Shown in pieces: positions 1-8,353 of a stretch of 64,000 nt of DNA. Both the position numbers and the translations under genes were made by a program. The DNA lies in contig NZ_JAFCJX010000004.1 in NCBI RefSeq assembly GCF_018130695.1, positions 248,001-312,000 on the forward strand. The letters are read 5' to 3'. The stretch comes from Bradyrhizobium jicamae (GTDB taxonomy: Bacteria; Pseudomonadota; Alphaproteobacteria; Rhizobiales; Xanthobacteraceae). Each line of letters starts with the position of its first letter. Position 1 is the first letter of the stretch. Below the pieces are notes generated by a model. That model searched no databases, had not been told where the DNA came from, and was given only the letters and a program-made list of their open reading frames with translations.

Positions 1-1388
1 AAAGGGTGAAAGATTATCTAGCTTGGCTAGAGGTGAAAGCGCAGCTTTCGTCCCAGGCAGTTGATCCGGTTCGATCTTCAATGTTGGACAGTGCCGTCTC
101 TGGGGCGAAGAAAGACATCGCCGACGCTATCAGGCAGGCATATTGCATCGTGGTTACAAGAGGCAGTGACGATTCAGTCCTTGCTTTCAAGGTAACAGTA
201 GATCCGGCCAAGCCGCTGTTCACCACGATCAAGGAAGATTCGAAATCTCGCATTACTGACGTAGCTTTGGCGCCCGATGCACTACTACCCGGTTCGGGAA
301 GTGGTTTCGATCTGTGGCGCGAAGATGAGGATAGGCGGAGAGTAAAAACCATCGTGGGTGCTTTTGCCGAACAGCCAAAGCTTCCAAAAATGCTTCGCCG
401 TAAAGATTTGCTGGATACTGTGGCAAACGGTTGCGAGCAGGGCCTGTTTGTACTTTCGCTTCAACGACCCGACGGAAGCGCGCGCACCTGGTGGCGCACA
501 CAGATCGACGAGGAGGCGCTCAACGACGATGCATTGGAAGCCGTGCAGAACCCCGCGGCAATCCTTGATAGTTTGGATTCCAACCTACTGGCGCCATCGA
601 AGCTGGAAGGCCTCGACTGGAAAAATGGAGTCAAGATCGCTGATCTTATTTCGTATTTTGATGGTTACGTGCTTACGATTGATCACCCGGAAGAAGGCTG
701 GACCGAACAAAAGGCCATTCCGCGCTGCCCTGAGGGCAAAATTTTTGAGGCTGTTGGAATTGCGGTTAAGGCAGGTTCTGCTTGGTTGACGAGCGGAGCT
801 GCTTCAATTTGGGGCGAACTACCACCGCCCGGCATTGTTTCAAAAACAGCTGTCCTTCGCACTCCCCCGCAGCCAATAGACGTTTCTTCACTTACCCCTG
901 AGGCGTTGCCTGATGCATGGAGCGGGAGAAGGGCCACAGCGCATTCAATCGAGCAGGCAGTCGCTGCGCAGCGTGGCGTGACATCGATGCCTTGGAAGTT
1001 AGTCGAGGCGGCCATTACCGGTGCGCTGAATAGTGGCTTTCTGCGTGTAAGTCCGGGGGCGGCATCATGGCCATGTCAGTCTCATGAGGCAGCCGCTGTC
1101 GTATTTGGGTTGCCTGAGGTTACGCCCGCTGGCGGGCCAAATTCACCGGGGATGCAAGAGGCGGTTCCAAAATCGACTTACGGCCAAGCCGGATTTCGAT
1201 CTGGGGTGCTGGATAGCAGCCAGCTGACAGAGCTGGTCGAAGCGATGGGAGACGTCTTGGCCGCGGCAGGCAATCTGACCCTCCGATTCAAAGTGACGGT
1301 GGAGTTCGCCGAAGATGAAACGCCAACTCCCGAGGTAGCCGCGAAGCTTGGGGCTGCTTTGAACAAGGCAACCGAAGCGTTCGGTTAA
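1..1388 (+). CDS. DUF499-type ATPase, C-terminal part (5' end outside window)
   Basis: The reading frame is open to the left edge and ends in TAA at 1386-1388, so only about the last 460 residues are visible. A GTG at 6 is probably internal. The visible part resembles, from memory, the C-terminal half of DUF499 proteins, large AAA-type ATPases usually encoded beside DUF1156 adenine methyltransferases in phage-defence or restriction loci. Recognisable stretches are the LPKML, GCEQG, RTWWR and ALND motifs around residues 125-175. No Walker motifs are expected in this part and none are seen. The last codon abuts, tail to cut end, a truncated dinB on the other strand, so this gene was probably brought in by a rearrangement. 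The family call is by recall of motifs and is moderately sure. Confidence 0.6.
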   Translation, partial: RVKDYLAWLEVKAQLSSQAVDPVRSSMLDSAVSGAKKDIADAIRQAYCIVVTRGSDDSVLAFKVTVDPAKPLFTTIKEDSKSRITDVALAPDALLPGSGSGFDLWREDEDRRRVKTIVGAFAEQPKLPKMLRRKDLLDTVANGCEQGLFVLSLQRPDGSARTWWRTQIDEEALNDDALEAVQNPAAILDSLDSNLLAPSKLEGLDWKNGVKIADLISYFDGYVLTIDHPEEGWTEQKAIPRCPEGKIFEAVGIAVKAGSAWLTSGAASIWGELPPPGIVSKTAVLRTPPQPIDVSSLTPEALPDAWSGRRATAHSIEQAVAAQRGVTSMPWKLVEAAITGALNSGFLRVSPGAASWPCQSHEAAAVVFGLPEVTPAGGPNSPGMQEAVPKSTYGQAGFRSGVLDSSQLTELVEAMGDVLAAAGNLTLRFKVTVEFAEDETPTPEVAAKLGAALNKATEAFG

Positions 1389-1589
1389 CCTGACGCCGAA
1401 CTTGCGCGCTTGGTAGCTGGTCGCCGCCATGACGCCGCGCTCCCGGGATCCGCCGACGGCGACCGGCTTGCCGCGAAGATCCGGATTGTCCCGCTGCTCG
1501 ACGGACGCATAGAAGGCGTCCATGTCGACGTGGATGATCTTCCGCTGGCGGGGTGAGGGCTCTGCCTGGTCGTCGTCCTCGTCGGTCAC
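1389..1589 (-). pseudogene. dinB: dinB (DNA polymerase IV) N-terminal fragment
   Basis: The first 67 codons encode a typical Y-family polymerase start: the [17 protein letters not shown] segment with the first metal-binding Asp, then KPVAVGG and YQARKFGVR. After GVR the homology stops exactly where the stop codon of the convergent DUF499 gene lies. The frame then runs on antisense to that gene until a chance stop near 1143. A full DinB has about 350-430 residues, so the palm, thumb and little-finger parts are missing and the gene must be dead. Its ATG overlaps the stop of the SRAP gene by 4 bases, so it was the last gene of that operon. What is seen is a clean truncation; the cause (deletion or insertion) is inferred. 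Confidence 0.85.
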
Positions 1590-2311
1590 GTTGTCTGCCC
1601 GGCCGGATCTTCCTTGACGCCGCGGGCGACGATCCGAAGACTGCCGTCGGGAAGCGGCCGCTGTAGCTTCAGGACCTCGTCCGGAGGAGCCGTCATCCAG
1701 GCCTCTACCTCATCCGGCGTCGTTAGGATCACGGGCATCGCCTTCGGATGGATGGCGGCGACCTCGGTGTTTGGCTCCGTCGTGAGGAAAGCGTAGAGGT
1801 CGTTGGTGGTCTCGCCTTCCTTGACCTTCCGGACGGACGTCCAGTTGGTCCAGATGCCGGCGAAGCAGGCGAGGGGACGGGTCTCGTCGAGCGCGAACCA
1901 GATATCTCCGCCCTCGGCCTTGTTGAACTCGCTGAACGAGTTAAACGGCACTATGCAGCGATGCTCGGGGCCGAGCCAACGGGCCCAGTGTTTGCTGTTC
2001 ACATTGCGGATGTTAGTCGTGCCGCCGTCCGGCTCCATTCTGAGCAATTCCTTGAAATCCACTGCCTTGCCCTTTGCCTGCAGCTTCTCCGCTCGCTTCT
2101 TCGTGGCGTCCATCAGCGCTTTTGACGACGATGGCATTCCCCACCGCGCCGTAGCGAGCTCGCGGCCCTCGGCTCCGTTTCGTACGATCGGCGCCTGGTA
2201 GTCCGGAAAAACCCCTGGCATCGGCGCCAGATTTCCAACGTATCGGTTCACGACGCGGAACAGAGCACTAATGGCAGTTTGGTTGGTCGTGATTGAATAA
2301 AGATTGCACAT
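1586..2311 (-). CDS. SRAP (SOS response-associated peptidase, YedK/HMCES family)
   Basis: 241 residues beginning MCNLYS. The exposed Cys2 after removal of Met1 is the catalytic and DNA-crosslinking residue of the SRAP family, which protects abasic sites in single-stranded DNA by forming a thiazolidine link. Other family features are the NARSE-like segment replaced here by [21 protein letters not shown] (the strand with Asn and Glu of the active site), FAGIW and the late [11 protein letters not shown] stretch containing the conserved His. Length is normal. It starts 3 bases after the stop of the upstream zinc-ribbon gene and overlaps the dinB remnant by 4 bases, so it belongs to the operon behind the LexA box at 3217. 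SOS control fits the family's name and its repeated pairing with error-prone polymerases. Confidence 0.9.
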   Translation of the reverse strand: MCNLYSITTNQTAISALFRVVNRYVGNLAPMPGVFPDYQAPIVRNGAEGRELATARWGMPSSSKALMDATKKRAEKLQAKGKAVDFKELLRMEPDGGTTNIRNVNSKHWARWLGPEHRCIVPFNSFSEFNKAEGGDIWFALDETRPLACFAGIWTNWTSVRKVKEGETTNDLYAFLTTEPNTEVAAIHPKAMPVILTTPDEVEAWMTAPPDEVLKLQRPLPDGSLRIVARGVKEDPAGQTT

Positions 2312-2314
2312 CGG

Positions 2315-2764
2315 TCAGGATTCGGTCCGGGGGTGGCGCGGCTGCCACGTCAACTGTAGCAGAGTCGCGGATGGACGCCGGCCCGCCTTGGCGCATTTGC
2401 GGCAGCGCAGCCGACTGGCGAGATCGTGCACGAAGGTAGTCGGCGGGTGCTTCATCGCCGCGAGGTCCACGTCGCTTGGCGTCTTGCAGCGCGCGCACCT
2501 GATCTCCAGCCAGGGGAAGCCTCCGTTCACGGCCTGATCGATGGTCGGCGACGGATCGATCGGTTCGCCGTCACTCCACATCCGCTCGTTCCAGCTTTCG
2601 CAAAGCAGCCTGTCGGCTTGCTGGATCATTGCCTCGCCCTTGGCCCGCATCTCCGCAGACTGGGCAGCCAGGATGTTAGCCATTGCGCGCGCCTTGCCGA
2701 GCTCTTTTGCCAGAGCCTTGCGATCGCCGCCCGACAGGGGCGTGGGGTGATACTTCGGGGCCAT
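2315..2764 (-). CDS. hypothetical zinc-ribbon-like protein, 149 aa
   Basis: I chose the ATG at 2764 (MAPKYHPTPLSGGDRKALAKEL) because the reading frame upstream of it overlaps the neighbouring gene antisense-like and has no family character. The N-terminal half is helical and Lys/Glu/Ala-rich. The C-terminal half has two CxxC pairs (CARC near residue 92 and CRKC near 123) that could bind zinc. It lies between the 131-aa zinc-ribbon-like gene and SRAP in one minus-strand operon with 3- to 46-base gaps. I do not know its function. Placement in an SOS operon suggests a DNA-repair accessory role, which is inference only. Confidence 0.7.
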   Translation of the reverse strand: MAPKYHPTPLSGGDRKALAKELGKARAMANILAAQSAEMRAKGEAMIQQADRLLCESWNERMWSDGEPIDPSPTIDQAVNGGFPWLEIRCARCKTPSDVDLAAMKHPPTTFVHDLASRLRCRKCAKAGRRPSATLLQLTWQPRHPRTES

Positions 2765-2810
2765 CCGGGCATCCAGGCGCAAAGAGATCGGATCGGCAAA
2801 TCCTGAGCGA

Positions 2811-3206
2811 CTACGGCGTCTCGAACGCTGGCCAGCACCCGTCTTCTTCATGCCTGCCGGTGCGCTGCTGGCAGGTGTTGTCGAGCAACCGCTCCGCCAC
2901 GTCCTTCCAAACCGCGTTGGCGCCATACAAGCGGACCGCATCGGCGGTCTGGATTTCCACGGTCCGCTCGCAGCGGCGGCAGGAGACGCGGAGTACGTGA
3001 CGCTGAATTTCGGAAAGGCGTCGCTGCCGCATCTGGGCCCCGGTCGTGTCGGCCCGAGGGTCTTTGAGGACCGATTCCCAGTATTCGGCTGGAAGCGGCG
3101 CCTCTGGAGCCGCGGTGGAAGGGCTCGGCCTACGGGCGGCTTCAGCGGCCAGCTTTTCCATCTGCTTCGGGGTCGGCATGCGCCAGCTCGCGGGTCGGTC
3201 GGTCAT
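2811..3206 (-). CDS. hypothetical zinc-ribbon-like protein, 131 aa
   Basis: First gene of the minus-strand operon leading to SRAP and the dinB fragment. I start it at the ATG at 3206 (MTDRPASWRMPTPKQMEKLA); the frame extends further up but would run through the LexA box and towards ku. The N-terminal third is Pro/Ala-rich. The C-terminal part contains CRRC near residue 86 and two further Cys (NTCQ, DGCWP), spaced like a treble-clef or ribbon zinc site. Similar proteins with this WKDVAERLL..TCQ..RTGRHEEDGCWP layout are, as I recall, common in Bradyrhizobium and close relatives. No activity can be assigned. The promoter must overlap the LexA box 11-25 bases upstream. Confidence 0.7.
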   Translation of the reverse strand: MTDRPASWRMPTPKQMEKLAAEAARRPSPSTAAPEAPLPAEYWESVLKDPRADTTGAQMRQRRLSEIQRHVLRVSCRRCERTVEIQTADAVRLYGANAVWKDVAERLLDNTCQQRTGRHEEDGCWPAFETP

Positions 3207-3216
3207 GCCTGAATTA

Positions 3217-3231
3217 GAACATAACAAGAAC
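3217..3231 (-). promoter_or_regulatory. LexA (SOS) box, GTTC-N7-GTTC
   Basis: On the minus strand this reads GTTC-TTGTTAT-GTTC, an exact match to the alphaproteobacterial LexA direct-repeat operator. It sits 11-25 bases upstream of the 131-aa gene that heads the SRAP/dinB operon, and about 120 bases upstream of the divergent ku. The position suits repression of the minus-strand operon; an effect on ku is possible but not shown. Confidence 0.75.
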
Positions 3232-3351
3232 GAATGTCGAGTCCGACCAGGGCCGCTGCTAAGAAAAATCCTCCTAAGGGACCCGTCGCGATGTCGGAAC
3301 CAAGCCGGTTGGTTCGTCTTGAATCCGGCATCAGTAATGGAGTTCCCCGCG

Positions 3352-4284
3352 ATGGCCCCCCGTGCCAACTGGAAAGGCTTCCTGCGTCTTTCCCTCGTCA
3401 CCTGCCCGGTTGCGCTCTACCCGGCCACGTCGGAATCCGAAAAGGTCTCTTTCAACCAGTTGAACCGAAAGACCGGCCATCGGATCAAATACGCCAAGGT
3501 CGACGCCGACACCGGCGAGGAGGTCGACAACGAGGACATCGTCAAGGGCTACAAGATTGATACCGATACCTTCATCGAGGTGACCAAGGAGGAACTTGAG
3601 AACGTCGCGCTGGAATCGACGCGAACCATCGAGATCGACGAGTTCGTCGACCGCAGCGAGATCGATCCGCGATATCTCATTCGCCCCTACTACCTGCGTC
3701 CGGACGGCAAAGTCGGGCACGATGCCTTCGCCGTCATCCGCGAAACCATCCGCGAGATGAACAAGGTCGCAATCGGCCGCGTGGTGCTGACCAATCGCGA
3801 GCACATCATCGCGCTCGAGCCTCTCGATAAGGGACTGATGGGCACGCTACTGCGCTACCCCTACGAGGTCCGTTCCGCGGATGAGTATTTCGACGATATC
3901 CAGGATGTCAAAGTCACCAAGGACATGCTTGATCTCGCCAAGCACATCGTCAATCAGAAGGCGGGCCATTTCGAGCCGGACAAGTTCGAAGACCAGTACG
4001 AAACCGCCCTCATCGATCTCATCAACCAGAAGCGCGCCGGCAAGCCCATCACCGCGAAAGCGCGTCCTCGCGGTGAGAACGTCGTGGACCTGATGGACGC
4101 GCTGCGCAAGAGCATCGGACGAGACGCAACGAGCCCAACGGAGGCGCCGAAGAAGCCAACCAAGAAGGCGCGCAAGGCAGCGGCCGGGCAGAAGGAAATG
4201 CTGATGCCGATTGCCGGCAAGAAGCCAGCGAAGGAAGCCGCGGCAAAGAAGCCGGCGGCCAGACCGCAGCGGAAGTCGGCCTAG
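3352..4284 (+). CDS. ku: Ku, non-homologous end-joining DNA end-binding protein
   Basis: Starting at the ATG at 3352 (MAPRANWKGFLRLSLV) gives 310 residues, usual for bacterial Ku, which homodimerises into a ring on DNA ends and recruits LigD. The Ku core runs from residue 5 to about 255 and includes LVTCPVALYPAT, the GYKI segment, ESTRTIEIDEFV and the RPYYLRPDGKVGHDAFAVIRE bridge region. The last 50 residues form a Lys/Ala/Pro-rich tail (PKKPTKKARKAA), typical of rhizobial Ku and thought to modulate DNA and ligase binding. The gene diverges from the SOS-box operon. Two ligase genes follow within 4 kb on the opposite strand, together making a compact NHEJ set. An in-frame ATG five codons earlier is a weaker alternative start. 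Confidence 0.95.
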   Translation: MAPRANWKGFLRLSLVTCPVALYPATSESEKVSFNQLNRKTGHRIKYAKVDADTGEEVDNEDIVKGYKIDTDTFIEVTKEELENVALESTRTIEIDEFVDRSEIDPRYLIRPYYLRPDGKVGHDAFAVIRETIREMNKVAIGRVVLTNREHIIALEPLDKGLMGTLLRYPYEVRSADEYFDDIQDVKVTKDMLDLAKHIVNQKAGHFEPDKFEDQYETALIDLINQKRAGKPITAKARPRGENVVDLMDALRKSIGRDATSPTEAPKKPTKKARKAAAGQKEMLMPIAGKKPAKEAAAKKPAARPQRKSA

Positions 4285-4348
4285 CGTGTCGTGAAGCATC
4301 CCGTGATGCCAGACGGCCGTTAGCTCGTTGTCCGCGGCGGGGAGCGAT

Positions 4349-4852
4349 ATGGCTGCGCCGAAAAAGACTTCCAGGAGATCGATGTTGAGTGCGGGCATTC
4401 TCGCATACCGCAAGGGCGCTCGCGGGCTCGAGGTTCTGCTCGTTCATCCCGGCGGTCCGTTCTGGCGCGAGAAGGATAATGGCGCTTGGTCCATTCCGAA
4501 GGGCGAAATCGATGGCGCGGATGCTCCCGAGCAGGTCGCGCGGCGCGAGTTTGCCGAAGAACTCGGCCCGAGTGCTTCGATTGGTCCACTTCGTGCGCTG
4601 GGGGAGGTCCGACAGCGAGGAGGGATGCGCGTTATTGCATTCGCCGGAGAAGGCCGTTTTGACCCGGCGGCGCTGACCAGCAATACCTTCGATATCGAAT
4701 GGCCGCCACGAAGCGGTCGACGGCAGAGCTTTCCCGAAGTCGACCGCGCGGAATGGTTTGATATCGAGTTCGCGCGGACCAAGATACTGTCCGGGCAGGT
4801 CGAACTTCTCGATCGTCTTTTGGCGATCGCGGCTGAGAGCGACGGAAAATGA
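4349..4852 (+). CDS. Nudix hydrolase
   Basis: 167 residues from the ATG at 4349, which has GGAG 4 bases upstream; an earlier ATG at 4328 lacks this. The Nudix box is at about residues 47-68 (GEIDGADAPEQVARREFAEELG) and fits GX5EX7REUXEEXG except that the first Glu is Asp. Family members hydrolyse nucleoside-diphosphate-linked metabolites; the close resemblance of the start (SAGILAYRKGARGLEVLLVHPGGPFW) to NUDIX proteins seen beside ku and ligD suggests sanitation of nucleotides or damaged ends, which is inference. Its stop overlaps the start of the phosphodiesterase gene by 4 bases, so the two are translationally coupled. Confidence 0.88.
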   Translation: MAAPKKTSRRSMLSAGILAYRKGARGLEVLLVHPGGPFWREKDNGAWSIPKGEIDGADAPEQVARREFAEELGPSASIGPLRALGEVRQRGGMRVIAFAGEGRFDPAALTSNTFDIEWPPRSGRRQSFPEVDRAEWFDIEFARTKILSGQVELLDRLLAIAAESDGK

Positions 4853-5313
4853 TGTTCAGGATTGGAATCATTTCGGACACGCACGGCATGTTGAGGCCCG
4901 AGGCGGAACGAGGCCTGACGGGCGTCGATCACATCATCCATGCCGGCGACATCGGACGCCCCGAGATCGTCGACGCGCTTCGCCAGATCGCGCCTGTCAC
5001 TGCCATCCGTGGAAACGTGGACAATGGCGAGTGGGCTCGCGAATACGCCGACACGAGCCTTGTGCGCCTGGCGGGAAAATCGATCTACGTTCTGCACGAC
5101 CTGAAGACACTGCAGGTCGATCCCCGCGCGGGCATCGACGTCATTGTCTCCGGGCATTCCCACGTGCCGAAGATCGACACGGTCGATGGCGTTCTCTACC
5201 TGAATCCCGGCAGCGCAGGACCACGGCGCTTCCAGCTGCCAATCACCCTTGCGACGCTCGAAATCACGCCTGGGGGCATGCGACCGGAGATCCACGTCCT
5301 TGGAGGCGATTGA
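4849..5313 (+). CDS. YfcE/MJ0936-type metallophosphoesterase
   Basis: 154 residues, the usual size for the YfcE family of small calcineurin-like phosphodiesterases. Metal-binding motifs are all present: GIISDTHG (residues 6-13), HAGDIG (about 31-36), GNVD (about 60-63) in place of GNHD, VSGHSHVPK (about 101-109) and NPGSAGPRR near the end. The start ATGATG overlaps the Nudix stop, so the pair forms a two-gene operon downstream of ku. Substrate cannot be told from sequence; cyclic-nucleotide or phosphodiester hydrolysis is the family's known activity in vitro. Confidence 0.9.
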   Translation: MMFRIGIISDTHGMLRPEAERGLTGVDHIIHAGDIGRPEIVDALRQIAPVTAIRGNVDNGEWAREYADTSLVRLAGKSIYVLHDLKTLQVDPRAGIDVIVSGHSHVPKIDTVDGVLYLNPGSAGPRRFQLPITLATLEITPGGMRPEIHVLGGD

Positions 5314-5397
5314 ACGCACCGCCACGGAGGGAGTTCACAGCGGAGAAGGCGAATGCGTCAACTCGTTCCGTTGGCGGGTTACGCCCGAACGGAAGCG

Positions 5398-6345
5398 CTA
5401 TTTGCGCGAACGTTCTCGCTCGCGCACGACATCCTTGGCCCGCTTGTCAGACCTGAGGCCGAGATAGACCGGCTGGCGCAGTTCGCCCTTGCTTGTCCAC
5501 TCCGCGAATTTGACCTCGGCAACCAGCGAAGGCCTGACCCAGGTCGTGGCGGCCTCGTCCTTCACTTTGGCAGGAAAGGGTGACTTAGAGACCCTCAGCT
5601 TCAAGAGCTTGGCATGGAGGTCTTCCAGGGCCTTGTGGCTGAAGCCAGTCCCGACATGTCCGATGTAGCGCCAGGCGTCGTCTTCCCGTACGGCGAGGAC
5701 CAGGGCGCCGAAGAACGGCCTGGTGCGCCTGGGCACGGTGAAGCCCGCGATCACCACTTCCTGTCGCTTTGCCGTCTTGATTTTCAGCCAATCCGGGGTC
5801 CGGCTTCCGGACGCATACGAACTGTCGGCCCGCTTGGCCATGATGCCTTCGAGACCCTTCCGCCCTGCCTCGGCGAAGAATTTCGTGCCGTTCCCTTTAC
5901 GGTGAGGGCTGAAGGCGATCAGCTTGTCGCGCGGCAGGATTGCCTTCAACCGCTTCTTACGCTCGAGAAGAGGCCGCTTGCGCAAGTCTGTTGCGTTCTC
6001 AAACATGAGATCGAAGACGCAATACAGGAGCTTCGCCTCATGGCGCAGCGCGTTTTGAAGCAACTGGAAATGCGAGACGCCGTCCTTTCCGATCGCGACG
6101 AGCTCCCCGTCGATCACGGCATCGCCCTTCACGCCCTCCAGCGCTTTGGCGACCTCGATATAGCCGCGGCTGATGATCTTGCCATTGCGGCTGTAGAGCG
6201 CAACCTTGCCCCGCCGGATTTCCGCGATCATCCGGAAGCCGTCATACTTGTCCTCGAAAACCCAGCCGGAATCGTCGAACGGCGCGTCGGTGAGCGTAGC
6301 GAGCATCGGCTGCAGGCGCTTGGGCAGGGTCGACGTCCGGCTCAT
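5398..6345 (-). CDS. ligD: ATP-dependent DNA ligase, LigD/LigC type (copy 1)
   Basis: 315 residues. The adenylated Lys is K33 in motif I (EDKYDGFRM). The motif III-like segment (AVIDGELVA) and motif IV (GLEGIMAKRADS) follow, then motif V (DWLKIK), and an OB-fold domain from about residue 205 (AGFTVPRR...GALVLAV...GHVGTGF) to VAEVKFAEWT. The protein has only the ligase core; the polymerase/primase and 3'-phosphoesterase domains of full LigD are absent, as in LigC-type enzymes. It lies convergent to the Nudix/phosphodiesterase genes. A second, distinct ligase is encoded 1 kb further on, so the island has one Ku and two ligases. The gene has its own start at MSRTSTLPKRLQPMLA with no upstream partner. 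Confidence 0.92.
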   Translation of the reverse strand: MSRTSTLPKRLQPMLATLTDAPFDDSGWVFEDKYDGFRMIAEIRRGKVALYSRNGKIISRGYIEVAKALEGVKGDAVIDGELVAIGKDGVSHFQLLQNALRHEAKLLYCVFDLMFENATDLRKRPLLERKKRLKAILPRDKLIAFSPHRKGNGTKFFAEAGRKGLEGIMAKRADSSYASGSRTPDWLKIKTAKRQEVVIAGFTVPRRTRPFFGALVLAVREDDAWRYIGHVGTGFSHKALEDLHAKLLKLRVSKSPFPAKVKDEAATTWVRPSLVAEVKFAEWTSKGELRQPVYLGLRSDKRAKDVVRERERSRK

Positions 6346-6485
6346 TCGAGGCCAATCCTTAAGAGCACGTTGCGAAATGCATGGACGTCCTTCAAGGATT
6401 AGGGAACGCTTCGGGGCCGCGGCGTGTTCCGCAGGCTCCGTGGCATGCGACGTTGACGCTCGATTAAGGAGGGCGGATCAGACCG

Positions 6486-7103
6486 ATGGCGAGAAAACTG
6501 AAAACCTTTCAGACTTCGCTGGGCTTCTTCGATCTGGCGATCGCCGCTCCTTCCATGAAAGCTGCCCTCGAAGCCTGGGGCGCCAACAGCAATCTCTTCC
6601 ACCAGGGCGCGGCGAAGGAAAGCGACGATCCGGACGTCATCGCTGCGGCCATGAAGAAGCCTGGCGTCGTTCTCAGGCGCCCGGTCGGATCCGACCGATC
6701 CTTCAGCGAGCAAGCCGAACTGCCCACCGATCTTGACGGCGGCAGAAGATCGACGAAAGCCGCCCGCAAATCGAAAGGCGCTGTGGCGAAGAAGCCTGCC
6801 TCGCGTTCCGTCGACAAGGCGGCGGAGCGGACGGCTGCGCTCGCCTACGAACGCGAGGAGAAGCGCCGCGCGCATGAACGGGCGAGGGAAGAGGCCGCTA
6901 GGCAGAAAGAGCGTGAGCGCCGTCAGCAGGCGGTCGACAAGGCGCAGTCTGCGCTGGACAAGGCGGAGCAGGAGCACACGAAGCGGGCCGCCGCCATCCA
7001 GGCCGAGGTTGACGCTCTCGCGAATAGATCGCAAACCGAAGACGATCGCTGGAATAAAGAGAAGGAGCGTTTGGAAGCTGCGCTGCGGCGCGCCCGGAGT
7101 TAG
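6486..7103 (+). CDS. hypothetical coiled-coil (TolA-like) protein, 205 aa
   Basis: The N-terminal 60 residues form a distinct small domain (KTFQTSLGFFDLAIAAPSMKAALEAWG...DVIAAAMKKPGVVLRRPVG) followed by a long Ala/Arg/Glu/Lys-rich helix from about residue 100 to the end (ERTAALAYEREEKRRAHERAREEAARQ). The helix gives a superficial TolA resemblance, and related rhizobial proteins are often labelled that way; there is no membrane segment or signal peptide, so a Tol-Pal role is unlikely. The N-terminal domain recurs, as I recall, in rhizobial genomes near NHEJ genes. It is preceded by AGGAGGG about 10 bases before the ATG. Function unknown. Confidence 0.7.
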   Translation: MARKLKTFQTSLGFFDLAIAAPSMKAALEAWGANSNLFHQGAAKESDDPDVIAAAMKKPGVVLRRPVGSDRSFSEQAELPTDLDGGRRSTKAARKSKGAVAKKPASRSVDKAAERTAALAYEREEKRRAHERAREEAARQKERERRQQAVDKAQSALDKAEQEHTKRAAAIQAEVDALANRSQTEDDRWNKEKERLEAALRRARS

Positions 7104-7160
7104 TCTCTTGACGTTTCTTGCTCCGAGGCACCGAGGAAAGCCAGAGGTGCCGTCAAGCGT

Positions 7161-7328
7161 TCATCGTTCGGCGTCTGGTATGCGCGCTGCGGCTCGGTTC
7201 ACCGCGGTGCGGTCGTGTCGGTCTTCAGGAGTGAGCTCCATGACCGCTCGATGCAGCTCGGCCGGGATCGTCAGCGGACTTTCCGGGGGCTTGTTCGCCC
7301 ACTGCCAGAAGCGATCGAACGCATCCAT
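7161..7328 (-). CDS. small hypothetical protein, 55 aa, coupled to the ligase
   Basis: The ATG at 7328 shares its A with the last base of the ligase stop codon (TGATG on the minus strand), and AGAGGA lies just upstream, a standard translational-coupling layout. The product begins MDAFDRFWQWANKP and continues with LTIPAELHRAVMELTPEDRHDR, giving a mixed, protein-like composition rather than the Arg/Pro-rich look of an antisense frame. It ends in TGA at 7161-7163. No family is recognised. Co-translation with the ligase suggests a linked role, which is inference. Confidence 0.6.
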   Translation of the reverse strand: MDAFDRFWQWANKPPESPLTIPAELHRAVMELTPEDRHDRTAVNRAAARIPDAER

Positions 7329-8248
7329 CACAAGTCCTCTCGCAGGCCCCGGAAGAACGGGTGGCGGACCTTTCCCTCAGCCGACTTCGCGCGATACTCG
7401 ATCTCGGCCAGAAGCTTGGGTTCGACCCAGATGCCCTTGTGGCCGATGCGCTTGGTATAAGGCTGGGTCTTTCGGATGAGGGGTTTAAGCCGTCTCTGCA
7501 GATCGGCTGCCGAGACCTTGTCGAAGCCGTGGTCGACTTTGCCGGCATAGACCAGATCGTCGCCCTTGCGCCGGCCGACGTAGATGCCGTCCCACTTCGT
7601 CCCATCGAGTGCGAAACCCGCAATGGTCAACGTCTCACGCTGTTCGCAGGTCTTTTTGACCCAATCATTCGTGCGTCCCGTTGGATAGGCGCTGCCCCGG
7701 ACCTTCGAGACGACGCCTTCGAGGCCGAGCTTGCAGGCGTGCGCGAACATCTCGCGGCCGTCTATCTCGAAGCTTTCGCTGAACTGGATGTCGGTGCCGC
7801 TTAGTATCTTCTTAAGTTCGGCTTTGCGCTGAAAGAGCGGTAGCTTCCGGATATCTCGGCCGTTCAGATAGAGCAGATCGAACGCGACGAGCACGATGCT
7901 CTTCGACTTGCCCTTGAGCTCGTTCTGCAGAACCGAGAAGTCGGTCGTGCCATCGGCGGCAGGTACCACGATCTCGCCGTCCACTACTGCCGAGTTCGCC
8001 TTGATCCGCCAGGCGTCATGAGCGACCTTCTTGAAGCGATGCGTCCAATCGTGGCCGCGCCGGGTGAAGATCTTCGCCGTTTCGTTGGCCAGATGGACCT
8101 GAACTCGGTAGCCGTCGAACTTGATCTCGTGAATCCAGCGCTCTCCGGATGGCACCTTCTCGATCGAGGTGGCCAGGGCCGGTTCGATAAAGCCGGGGAA
8201 GGGCGCCTTGACGCCGATAGCCGGCGGCATTTTACGCTGAAACGCCAC
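7328..8248 (-). CDS. ligD: ATP-dependent DNA ligase, LigD type (copy 2)
   Basis: 306 residues from a GTG at 8248, chosen because GGAG stands 7 bases upstream; the ATG at 8230 has no such signal. Motif I Lys is in EIKFDGYRV near residue 43, followed by SAVVDGEIVV, LVAFDLLYLNG, GLEGVVSKVRGS (motif IV) and DWVKKTC (motif V, with Cys in place of a usual hydrophobic). The OB-fold half (AGFALDGTKWDGIYVGRRKGDDLVYAGKVDHGF) resembles the ligase domain of LigD. No polymerase or nuclease domain is fused. It heads a minus-strand pair with the 55-aa gene. It differs strongly from copy 1 and is not a recent duplicate. Likely partner is the Ku encoded 3 kb upstream. Confidence 0.92.
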   Translation of the reverse strand: MAFQRKMPPAIGVKAPFPGFIEPALATSIEKVPSGERWIHEIKFDGYRVQVHLANETAKIFTRRGHDWTHRFKKVAHDAWRIKANSAVVDGEIVVPAADGTTDFSVLQNELKGKSKSIVLVAFDLLYLNGRDIRKLPLFQRKAELKKILSGTDIQFSESFEIDGREMFAHACKLGLEGVVSKVRGSAYPTGRTNDWVKKTCEQRETLTIAGFALDGTKWDGIYVGRRKGDDLVYAGKVDHGFDKVSAADLQRRLKPLIRKTQPYTKRIGHKGIWVEPKLLAEIEYRAKSAEGKVRHPFFRGLREDL

Positions 8249-8353
8249 TGAAGAACTCCACGCTACAGCCGATTCAAATTGGCACAGATCGAATCGTTCC
8301 GGAACCGGCGAATCCTTGTTGCGTTGCCTCGACGCCACGAACAGGAGGTATCC

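Noticed and set aside
1143..1589. A 148-codon frame starting as DinB and continuing antisense to the DUF499 gene
   Set aside because: Only the first 67 codons are DinB. The rest mirrors a real gene and has no family character, so it is read-through of a truncated gene.
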